Part shown: piece by piece, positions 7,763 through 14,968 of the stretch
Layout of the letters: each line of letters begins with the position of its first letter
Position numbering within the stretch: the first letter of the stretch is position 1
Assembly: GCF_000613345.1 (NCBI RefSeq)
Contig: NZ_BAIS01000009.1
Location: 1 to 56,871, forward strand
DNA length: 56,871 bases
Source: Prevotella disiens JCM 6334 = ATCC 29426
Lineage (GTDB): Bacteria > Bacteroidota > Bacteroidia > Bacteroidales > Bacteroidaceae
Direction: 5' to 3'
Notes under the pieces: model-generated
The model's database searches: none
Told to the model about the DNA's origin: nothing
The model's input: only the letters and a program-made list of their open reading frames with translations
Program-made: the position numbers and the translations under genes

Positions 7763-9760
7763 TTATTTATATGCTTCGTTGATAATATCGTCATCAACAA
7801 GGTTAGGCATAGTAACGCAAAGTCCTGGAGTACGCTCCATTTCACGTTTGATAGCGTCCATAGAACCCTCGTTGCGAGCCCAACTGCGACGAGAAATACC
7901 ATTGTTTACGTCCCAAAGGAGCATTTGACGGATATGGCGTTCTGAGTCTTCGCCACCATCGATAACCATACCGAAACCACCGTTCATAACTTCTCCCCAG
8001 CCAACGCCACCACCGTTGTGGATAGAAACCCAAGTAGCACCACGGAAAGAGTCGCCAATAACGTTTTGAACCGCCATATCAGCGCAGAATTGAGAACCAT
8101 CGTAGATATTACTTGTCTCACGGAATGGAGAATCAGTACCAGAAACATCGTGGTGGTCGCGACCTAAAACGATAGGACGGCTAATTTCGCCACGCTTAAT
8201 AGCTTCATTGAAAGCCAAAGCTATCTTTGTACGACCTTCAGAATCAGCGTAAAGAATACGAGCTTGAGAGCCTACAACGAGTTTATTCTTACCTGCTTCC
8301 TTAATCCAATGGATATTATCGTCCATTTGTCCAACAATATCTGGAGTAGAAACCTTACGCAAATCTTCGAGAACTTCGGCTGCAATGCGGTCTGTTGTTT
8401 CCAAATCTTTAGGGTCGCCTGATGTACATACCCAACGGAAAGGACCAAAGCCATAGTCGAAGAACATAGGACCCATGATGTCTTGAACGTATGAAGGATA
8501 ACGGAATTTGCTGTTTTCGCCCATAATATCAGCACCAGCACGACTTGATTCCAAAAGGAAAGCGTTACCATAGTCGAAGAAATACATACCATTAGCGGTA
8601 AGTTTGTTGATTGCTGCAACCTGACGACGCAAAGATTCTTGTACCTTTTCTTTGAACTTTTCTGGTTCTTCAGCCATCATGCGCTTGCTTTCTTCCAATG
8701 AAACGCCTACAGGATAGTAACCACCAGCCCATGGATTATGGAGCGATGTTTGGTCAGAACCAAGGTCTACACGGATATTTTCTTCAGCCAAACGTTCCCA
8801 AAGGTCTACTACATTACCAACGTAAGCCATTGAAACAACACGTTTTTCTTCCACTGCCTTGCGGATAGCAGGTATCAATTCGTCAAGACTTTCGTGCAAT
8901 TCGTCTACCCAACCTTGGTCATAACGCTTGCGAGCAGCCAATGGATTGATTTCTGCTGTTACGCTAACAACGCCTGCAATGTTACCAGCCTTTGGTTGTG
9001 CGCCTGACATACCGCCAAGACCAGCAGTAACAAAGAGTTTCATATTGTCGCCACCTACCTTACGAGCAGCGTTCAAAACGGTAATAGTTGTTCCGTGAAC
9101 GATGCCTTGAGGACCGATGTACATGTAAGAACCAGCTGTCATCTGACCATACTGGCTCACACCCAATGCGTTAAAACGTTCCCAATCGTCTGGTTTTGAA
9201 TAGTTAGGGATAACCATACCATTTGTTACAACCACGCGTGGAGCATTTTTATGAGATGGGAAAAGACCAAGAGGGTGTCCAGAATACATCACGAGGGTTT
9301 GCTCATCGGTCATTTCGCTTAAATATTTCATAACCAAGCGATATTGCGCCCAGTTTTGGAACACAGCACCATTACCGCCGTATGTAATCAATTCGTGTGG
9401 GTGTTGAGCCACAGCTTTGTCCAAGTTGTTTTGAATCATCATCATGATGGCAGCAGCTTGTTGCGAATTGTGTGGATACTCATCGATTGGACGTGCATAC
9501 ATTTCGTATGTAGGGCGGAAGCGATACATATAAATGCGTCCGTAGGTTTCTAATTCTTTAGCAAATTCAGGTGCTAAAGTAGCGTGGAATTTCTTTGGGA
9601 AATAGCGCAAAGCATTGCGAAGAGCCAATTTTTTTTCTTCGTCAGTAAGTATTTCCTTACGCTTTGGCGCATGGTTAATGTTTGGGTCGTATGCCTGTAC
9701 TTCAGGTAATGTGTCAGGTATTCCTGCACGGATATCTGCAATAAATTGTTCTTTAGTCAT
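7763..9760 (-). CDS. hutU: urocanate hydratase HutU (long form)
   Basis: Second step of histidine degradation: adds water to urocanate to give imidazolonepropionate, using tightly bound NAD+. Family stretches include ITYGGNGAVFQNWAQYRL, GLGGMSGAQPKAGNIAG and the late NGGGVGWGEVMNGGFG. At 665 residues it is about 100 longer than the well-studied enzymes of about 550-560; extra sequence lies in the N-terminal part (FHATLAPEFAKELETYGRIY) and scattered insertions, as in other Bacteroidales homologues. It has its own promoter-like box at 9838-9845. Confidence 0.95.
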   Translation of the reverse strand: MTKEQFIADIRAGIPDTLPEVQAYDPNINHAPKRKEILTDEEKKLALRNALRYFPKKFHATLAPEFAKELETYGRIYMYRFRPTYEMYARPIDEYPHNSQQAAAIMMMIQNNLDKAVAQHPHELITYGGNGAVFQNWAQYRLVMKYLSEMTDEQTLVMYSGHPLGLFPSHKNAPRVVVTNGMVIPNYSKPDDWERFNALGVSQYGQMTAGSYMYIGPQGIVHGTTITVLNAARKVGGDNMKLFVTAGLGGMSGAQPKAGNIAGVVSVTAEINPLAARKRYDQGWVDELHESLDELIPAIRKAVEEKRVVSMAYVGNVVDLWERLAEENIRVDLGSDQTSLHNPWAGGYYPVGVSLEESKRMMAEEPEKFKEKVQESLRRQVAAINKLTANGMYFFDYGNAFLLESSRAGADIMGENSKFRYPSYVQDIMGPMFFDYGFGPFRWVCTSGDPKDLETTDRIAAEVLEDLRKVSTPDIVGQMDDNIHWIKEAGKNKLVVGSQARILYADSEGRTKIALAFNEAIKRGEISRPIVLGRDHHDVSGTDSPFRETSNIYDGSQFCADMAVQNVIGDSFRGATWVSIHNGGGVGWGEVMNGGFGMVIDGGEDSERHIRQMLLWDVNNGISRRSWARNEGSMDAIKREMERTPGLCVTMPNLVDDDIINEAYK

Positions 9761-9837
9761 TTTGCATTGTTTTTATATTCATCAAAGAAATCGAAAGGAG
9801 TTAGAGAAGTTTTGTTTCCACCTATTATATTAAGGTG

Positions 9838-9845
9838 TAAAAGTA
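9838..9845 (-). promoter_or_regulatory. promoter-like box upstream of hutU
   Basis: TAAAAGTA reads TACTTTTA on the minus strand, one base off the TAnnTTTG consensus. The surrounding 13 bases GGTGTAAAAGTAA are identical to those upstream of ftcD (11637-11649), suggesting a shared hut promoter or operator sequence. Confidence 0.5.
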
Positions 9846-9890
9846 AACAATCTTTTCTAAAAAACTCCTTTAACTTCTTCGAAACTTGTT

Positions 9891-11594
9891 TTATAATTTT
9901 GCTTCTACAATCTTCATGATTTCTGCTTCAAGCTCATTAGCTTCCTTAATGAGTTCGTTAGCCTCGCCAACAAGTTTGTCTGCTGTTTCACGGTCTTTCA
10001 ATCCTGAGGCGTTAATCTTAACGTTTAAGCCTGCACCCAAGACTGCTGCACGAGCTGCCAACACGCCAACACCAGCGTCAGAAACACTATTTGGATTGCC
10101 TTCCTCTGCCATTGCCTTGCAAAGTTCAAACACTTTGAACGATGCTTGCATAGTGTGGAGAGGAACTTGAGTAGCAAACAAAGTTGCAGCTTGTATCGCA
10201 GCAGAGCGAGCAGCCTTTTCTTCGTCTGTTCCCTTTGGCAAACCGAAGGCTTCCATAATGCGGTTGAACGCTTCGGTATCCTCATCAACGAGATTCATCA
10301 ATTCTGATTGAATCTTCTGACCCTTGTCTGCCCAGTTGCTAAACTCTTCCCAACGAGCGTCCCAACCTGCCTTATGGCTTGAAAGATTGGCTACCATTGT
10401 GCCGAGCGCAGCACCTAAAGCACCCATATAAGCAGAGATTGTACCACCACCAGGAGCTGGAGATTCGCGTGAAGTTTCGTCTGCAAAGCCTTTAACAGTA
10501 AGGTCTATGAGTTTAGCACTCTTATCTTCGTCTTCTAAAAGATATTCAATTACTTTTTCACGTGGGTTAAATTCTTTCAAATCGTCTAAGCCCATAGACT
10601 TGATAGCGATTTGTAAAATATCTTCTTCTGGGATACCTGTTGAGCGATTTTGCTTTCTCAAGAAGTATTTACCAGCATCTATCAAAGTGCGTTTTGGTAT
10701 CAAACCAACGATTTCTGTACCTGTTACTCGAATGCCACGATTGGTAGCGCAACGACAAACTTCGTCGAAAGCAATGTGCAATGGAGTTTCGTTAATGTTG
10801 GTAATGTTCATAGAAACCTGTGCAATACCGTATTCATCGATGAACCAACCGATAGCCTTTGTACCCTTTAAGGTGCCAGGAATCATAATTGTTTTGCCGT
10901 TTTCGTCCTTCATTGGTTTGCCTACTGGAGAACCACCTTCACGTTGTGGACGACCTTTTTCGCGTACATCGAACGCAATAGCATTAGCACGGCGAGTAGA
11001 AGTTGTGTTCAAATTGAAGTTTGTAGCAATCAAGAAATCGCGTGCGCCAACGGCTGTACAACCTGTGCGAGCAACACCTTCGTCCCAAGCACGTGCACCA
11101 AAGTCAGGTGCTTCAGCCTCAATAGTCATTCTTTCTTGCAATCCTTCGTATTCGCCCTTACGGCAAATAGCGAGGTTACGGCGTTCTGGAGTTCTTGCAG
11201 CAGCCTCGTAGCAATAGCAAGGAACTTGCAATTCTGTTGCAATACGTTCAGCCAATTTGCGTGCCAACTCTGCACATTCTTCCAATGTAATACCTGAAAC
11301 AGGGATTAATGGGCATACGTCAGTTGCGCCCATACGTGGGTGTGCGCCATGATGTTGGCGCATATCAATGAGTTGAGCAGCTTTCTTTACACAACGGAAA
11401 GCAGCTTCTACAACAACGTCTGGAGTGCCAACAAATGTTATAACAGTGCGGTTTGTAGCTTCTCCTGGGTCTACGTCCAAAAGTTTAACACCTTTTACTG
11501 CTTCAATTTCGTCGGTAACTTGTTTAATAACTTCTTTGTTTCGTCCCTCACTGATGTTAGGGACACACTCAACGATTTGTTTTTCTTGTACCAT
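9891..11594 (-). CDS. ftcD: bifunctional glutamate formimidoyltransferase / formimidotetrahydrofolate cyclodeaminase
   Basis: Completes histidine degradation: transfers the formimino group of formiminoglutamate to tetrahydrofolate, releasing glutamate, then deaminates to 5,10-methenyl-THF. The N-terminal transferase domain (about 1-330) carries IVECVPNISEGR and the His-rich active-site stretch RQHHGAHPRMGATDVCPLIPV (split here as family motif), and the C-terminal cyclodeaminase domain (about 355-567) has ESPAPGGGTISAYMGALGAA. The two activities are fused in one 567-residue chain, as in vertebrates and many Bacteroidetes. It is the most upstream gene of the leftward hut cluster. Confidence 0.94.
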   Translation of the reverse strand: MVQEKQIVECVPNISEGRNKEVIKQVTDEIEAVKGVKLLDVDPGEATNRTVITFVGTPDVVVEAAFRCVKKAAQLIDMRQHHGAHPRMGATDVCPLIPVSGITLEECAELARKLAERIATELQVPCYCYEAAARTPERRNLAICRKGEYEGLQERMTIEAEAPDFGARAWDEGVARTGCTAVGARDFLIATNFNLNTTSTRRANAIAFDVREKGRPQREGGSPVGKPMKDENGKTIMIPGTLKGTKAIGWFIDEYGIAQVSMNITNINETPLHIAFDEVCRCATNRGIRVTGTEIVGLIPKRTLIDAGKYFLRKQNRSTGIPEEDILQIAIKSMGLDDLKEFNPREKVIEYLLEDEDKSAKLIDLTVKGFADETSRESPAPGGGTISAYMGALGAALGTMVANLSSHKAGWDARWEEFSNWADKGQKIQSELMNLVDEDTEAFNRIMEAFGLPKGTDEEKAARSAAIQAATLFATQVPLHTMQASFKVFELCKAMAEEGNPNSVSDAGVGVLAARAAVLGAGLNVKINASGLKDRETADKLVGEANELIKEANELEAEIMKIVEAKL

Positions 11595-11640
11595 TTTTAT
11601 TATTTAATATTAAATTTTAGGCAATAGTTTCTTTACGGTG

Positions 11641-11648
11641 TAAAAGTA
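11641..11648 (-). promoter_or_regulatory. promoter-like box upstream of ftcD
   Basis: TAAAAGTA reads TACTTTTA on the minus strand, about 46 bases from the ftcD start. It shares the 13-base block GGTGTAAAAGTAA with the hutU upstream region. Confidence 0.5.
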
Positions 11649-12033
11649 AGAAATACGTTGCAATCTACAAAATATTTCTCCTTAAACTATTCAAAAAAGT
11701 CTTTTTTTTACCGCAATCTGGTTGTTTCGTATCTCAAAATTTGTTTTAAATAGGTTTATTGTTTCGTGTTAATTCGTAACTTGACGATGTTTAGTTTCTT
11801 TTTATTTCTTGTTTTAGGGGTCTAACATTGTGTTTGTATAATGCTGGTAATGAAGAATAGTTTTTTAGCTCGATAGGAATTAAAACTATGTGGCATAAAG
11901 ACTTATATTCATGAGAAGAATTGTTCTAAATTCGTGTTCTTAATAACTAAAAAATGCTCCTAATTGGAATTTGTTTTGTAATCATTTGATTATTAGCTTG
12001 TTATGTCATTCTTGTACTTCTGCTTTTTAAAAA

Positions 12034-12109
12034 CCATTGTTTCGCTCAAAAAAAGAGCCTATTTCGGGGCTCAAAATAGGCTCTTTTTTAGTTCTATACA
12101 ATAGGTTTT
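12034..12109. repeat. dispersed intergenic palindrome, copy 2
   Basis: A perfect 16-bp stem (AAAAAAGAGCCTATTT at 12049-12064 against AAATAGGCTCTTTTTT at 12074-12089) lies between CATTGTTT and ACAATAGG, the family's outer arms. It looks like a terminator, but both flanking genes are transcribed away from it. Confidence 0.7.
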
Positions 12110-12262
12110 ATTTTCAAATATATAATTTAACTTCCTTCAAATACGAAAATTGTTCTATTTTTCCATACTTTTCCGAAGAGAATGAACTTTAATATTTCAG
12201 ACAAACAGCATAGGACTAAACTATTTTTTATATTTTTCAAGTGGTATATAACATTTTTTTAT

Positions 12263-12270
12263 TATATTTG
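12263..12270 (+). promoter_or_regulatory. promoter -7 box for mutarotase-like gene
   Basis: TATATTTG matches TAnnTTTG and lies 53 bases before the ATG at 12324. Confidence 0.65.
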
Positions 12271-12323
12271 CAACAGAACAATGTCATACGTTTCAGCGGA
12301 TTTGACAATAAAACGCACGCAAA

Positions 12324-13277
12324 ATGAAGCACTTTAGTCTTACCATATTAGCATTTTTATATGCCTTTACAATGTTTGGACAAGAGATTCAAACATTCCA
12401 ATTGACGAACGATATGGGTATGAAAGCCGTAGTTACTAATTACGGAGCACGCCTAATGTCGCTCTATGCTTACAATTGGAACGGTCGTTTGGAACCTGTT
12501 GTGAAAGGTTATCAACATGTTTCTGACTACAAAGATAACCCTACGCTGGGAGCAACTGTTATGAGTTTTGACGGAAAAGTAAACAATACTTTGTCGGAAA
12601 AGGTTTGGGACGTGGTTGTTGCTGATAAGCAATCGGTTACGTTTCGTTATATAGCAGAAGGGGAGGAAGGGAAATTTGACGGGAAAATGAACTTTACAGT
12701 TACTTATACCTTGTCTGACCAAAATGCTTTGGACATTGATTATCGTATGATATCGACTGCGCCTACGCAATTTAAACTATCAAACGGAATTGTTTTTAAT
12801 CTTTCAGGCGACTTAGAACGCTCCATTTTGAATCAAAACTTATGGATTAATTCGTGTAAAACAAATTTATTTAACGACAAATTTGAACTTACTGGCGAAC
12901 AAGAAAATGTAAGATTTACACCATTAAATTTCATTCAGCCACGAGAAATAGGGGAACGAATAGGGGAATTGGAAGATGGTTATAATCATGCTTTCCAATT
13001 GCGTTACCCTTCAAATATACAGAAACCTGCTGCCATCTTGTTTGATGCACAAAGTGGAAGAGTGATGACTATTTACACGTATGAACCGACATTATTGGTC
13101 AATTCGTATGGTAAAAAAAGCAAAGGAATATCGTTTCAACCTTTGCATACGGGATATGATGAAAATAAAGAAAGAATTAATACAAATATAAACCCAGGTC
13201 AAGTTTTTCATGCAGCAACAGTTTTTATCTTTACAACTGATCCACCATTGATAATGAAGACTGCTGTGGAAAAATAA
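12324..13277 (+). CDS. secreted aldose 1-epimerase-like protein, catalytic residues replaced
   Basis: A 317-residue protein with a signal peptide (MKHFSLTILAFLYAFTMFGQ), so periplasmic or beyond. The N-terminal FQLTNDMGMKAVVTNYGARL and the overall beta-rich pattern match the galactose mutarotase (GalM) superfamily, which interconverts alpha and beta anomers of sugars. Landmarks deviate: the usual NH-x-YFNL is SNGIVFNL (His replaced at 155), the usual Y-D-H is Y-N221-H222, and the catalytic Glu of the C-terminal PGE is Gln (P291-G292-Q293). It may therefore bind sugar without catalysis, or use altered chemistry. It is followed after 27 bases by a lipoprotein gene, probably co-transcribed. Confidence 0.75.
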   Translation: MKHFSLTILAFLYAFTMFGQEIQTFQLTNDMGMKAVVTNYGARLMSLYAYNWNGRLEPVVKGYQHVSDYKDNPTLGATVMSFDGKVNNTLSEKVWDVVVADKQSVTFRYIAEGEEGKFDGKMNFTVTYTLSDQNALDIDYRMISTAPTQFKLSNGIVFNLSGDLERSILNQNLWINSCKTNLFNDKFELTGEQENVRFTPLNFIQPREIGERIGELEDGYNHAFQLRYPSNIQKPAAILFDAQSGRVMTIYTYEPTLLVNSYGKKSKGISFQPLHTGYDENKERINTNINPGQVFHAATVFIFTTDPPLIMKTAVEK

Positions 13278-13304
13278 AACCTATAAATTTATCGTTTAAT
13301 ACTA

Positions 13305-14270
13305 ATGAAACATCTTAAATTTTCATTCATTGCAGTAATCATTGTAATGCTATTTTCATCGTGTGGAAAGGAAATTTTGGACGAAAACCCAGATGAACCT
13401 CTTAAAAAAGGTAAGAAAAAACAAGTGTCATTGGTTATCAATGAAGATATAACCGTGTCTGAAATGTCTTTGTTTGTCCCTAAATCTCGAGCTGTAAAAC
13501 AGAAATTGTATGCAGTAAATGTTTTTCAAAAGAAGCCTGGGCAGGCTGAGTTTAGTAAGTTTGCTTACGGTTTATTCGATGATAGTTCAAAGATGAATAT
13601 TGTTTTGGACGAAGAAAATACATATTCATTTGAATGTTTGATAGTTGAGGAAGGCGAAGATGCAGTGTTTAATAGTACTGAAGGCTACATGGCACCATTC
13701 TTAAAAGGTACGAAAATGATTCCTACAAAACTTGAAAACAAATTTGTGAAATCATCATCAGTAAACTTTTCGAATCTTTCAGGGGTGCAAACTCAAATCT
13801 CAGAAGCCCAAAAAGTGTGGAGTCCTCGCATGATAAAGCAATATGGGAAATCAGAAGAATTTGCACCAAAGACTGCCGATAAAGTTAAATTGGCAACCAA
13901 ATGTACAGTCTTTGGAGTGCGTTTGGTGGTTGCTCCGCCCGAAGAAGGAACGTTGGAGGTAACATTCTTGGAGGATTATGTCCTTACGATTACTTCTAAA
14001 GACCCAAAATATGACCATGCATCCATCTATTCTTTTGCAACTTTGGAGAAAGCTATTGAAGAAGGCTACAATGGGAAGTTCTACTTTATATTGAAGTGGA
14101 CAAAGGCTGACGGTACTATAAAAACGGAAAATCGTACGATAGTGATGAAGCGAAACGTAATGACAAAGGTCAATATTGAGGTAAAAAATCCTGACCCAAA
14201 GGCTTTTTCTATCATTGAAGACAGTGCTGAAATGTCGGAGGAAACCATAGATTGGATATTCAAAGGATAG
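13305..14270 (+). CDS. lipoprotein of unknown function
   Basis: A 321-residue predicted lipoprotein: N-terminal signal with lipobox LFSSC, lipidated Cys at about residue 20, then an acidic/charged linker (GKEILDENPDEP). The mature part is rich in beta-strand-like alternation and lysine, with two charged clusters (about 35-70). No family was recognised; the layout resembles Bacteroidales surface or fimbrillin-like lipoproteins, but this is only a resemblance. It is 27 bases downstream of the mutarotase-like gene and ends before a bidirectional terminator. Confidence 0.75.
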   Translation: MKHLKFSFIAVIIVMLFSSCGKEILDENPDEPLKKGKKKQVSLVINEDITVSEMSLFVPKSRAVKQKLYAVNVFQKKPGQAEFSKFAYGLFDDSSKMNIVLDEENTYSFECLIVEEGEDAVFNSTEGYMAPFLKGTKMIPTKLENKFVKSSSVNFSNLSGVQTQISEAQKVWSPRMIKQYGKSEEFAPKTADKVKLATKCTVFGVRLVVAPPEEGTLEVTFLEDYVLTITSKDPKYDHASIYSFATLEKAIEEGYNGKFYFILKWTKADGTIKTENRTIVMKRNVMTKVNIEVKNPDPKAFSIIEDSAEMSEETIDWIFKG

Positions 14271-14323
14271 TGTTTTACTTTACATTTAGAAGGGAAATGT
14301 AAAGATTAGGCATCTTAATGATA

Positions 14324-14365
14324 AAAATATAGGCTCTTTTGATTGCGCAAAAGAGCCTATATTTT
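14324..14365. terminator. bidirectional terminator, related to palindrome family
   Basis: A perfect 18-bp stem (14324-14341 against 14348-14365) with a six-base loop, flanked by A and T tracts on both sides, lies between convergent genes. Its AATAGGCTCTTTT-like core (ATAGGCTCTTTT) is the same word used in the dispersed intergenic palindromes. Confidence 0.8.
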
Positions 14366-14378
14366 CTTGTAATCTATC

Positions 14379-14804
14379 TTAAAAATTCCACCAATGTTTC
14401 TTTCTTTTGGGCTCTTGGTCTTGAAGATTGTGCAAACCATAACCCATACTTTCCCATGTGGTATGGTTTTTAATCATTTGATAGATAGTCCCCCAATCGG
14501 GAAGACCGCCTAAATTTCTATCATCAATGAACATTTCAACTTTTAATTTGCGTGAGAAATTATTGTTTTTATGTTCTTCTTCTTCAGGATAGTCCCTATT
14601 GATTGCCCAAAAATCAACACCACGCTCATGACACCAGTCTACTGCTTCTTGTAAAAGGTCGCCTTCGCGGACGCTCCACAAGATGAGTTGATGACCATCT
14701 TTTATCAATTCTTTTAATGTTTCTGTAGCAAATGGAATCTCATTTCCTATCTTTGGGTATCTGTGTTCGACGATTGTACCATCGAAATCAACTGCAATTA
14801 CCAT
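14379..14804 (-). CDS. HAD-superfamily hydrolase (BT0820-like)
   Basis: A 141-residue cytoplasmic phosphohydrolase-like protein. The HAD motif I is D6-F-D8-G-T at the start (VIAVDFDGTIV), motif II is probably ILWSVREGD, and the C-terminal acidic motif is MFIDDRNLGG. There is no cap domain, and the small size is typical of this Bacteroidetes group. Substrate unknown. It is convergent with the lipoprotein gene and separated from wzc by about 160 bases, including the wzc terminator. Confidence 0.85.
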   Translation of the reverse strand: MVIAVDFDGTIVEHRYPKIGNEIPFATETLKELIKDGHQLILWSVREGDLLQEAVDWCHERGVDFWAINRDYPEEEEHKNNNFSRKLKVEMFIDDRNLGGLPDWGTIYQMIKNHTTWESMGYGLHNLQDQEPKRKKHWWNF

Positions 14805-14917
14805 GTTATCTTATCCTTGTAAATAAATTAAAATGCTGCTTGTAAAAAAATAATTTGTTATTGAGAAAAGCGGAATATGTTATTAAGAAAATAATGAAGT
14901 CGTTTATAAAATAAAAA

Positions 14918-14956
14918 ATAGGAAGTGTGGTAATGTAAATATCCCCCACTTCCTAT
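14918..14956 (-). terminator. terminator of wzc
   Basis: ATAGGAAGTG (14918-14927) pairs with CACTTCCTAT (14947-14956); on the minus strand the stem is followed by TTTTTTATTTT. It lies just past the wzc stop. Confidence 0.85.
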
Positions 14957-14968
14957 CTTATATTTCTT

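Larger units (their letters stand above)
11595..12323. other. gene-free divergent intergenic region
   Basis: About 730 bases between divergent ftcD and the mutarotase-like gene. It holds the ftcD promoter-like box (11641-11648), a dispersed palindrome copy (12034-12109) and the rightward promoter at 12263-12270. No coding remnant was recognised; the rest is AT-rich and unstructured by eye. Confidence 0.6.

Noticed and set aside
7681..7902. 73-codon minus frame across the hutU-hutH boundary
   Set aside because: It overlaps the hutU 3' end in another frame and passes through the intercistronic hairpin; no motifs.
10507..11211. 234-codon open frame on the plus strand opposite ftcD
   Set aside because: Lies entirely antisense to a strongly conserved gene and has no family motifs; a by-product of codon bias.
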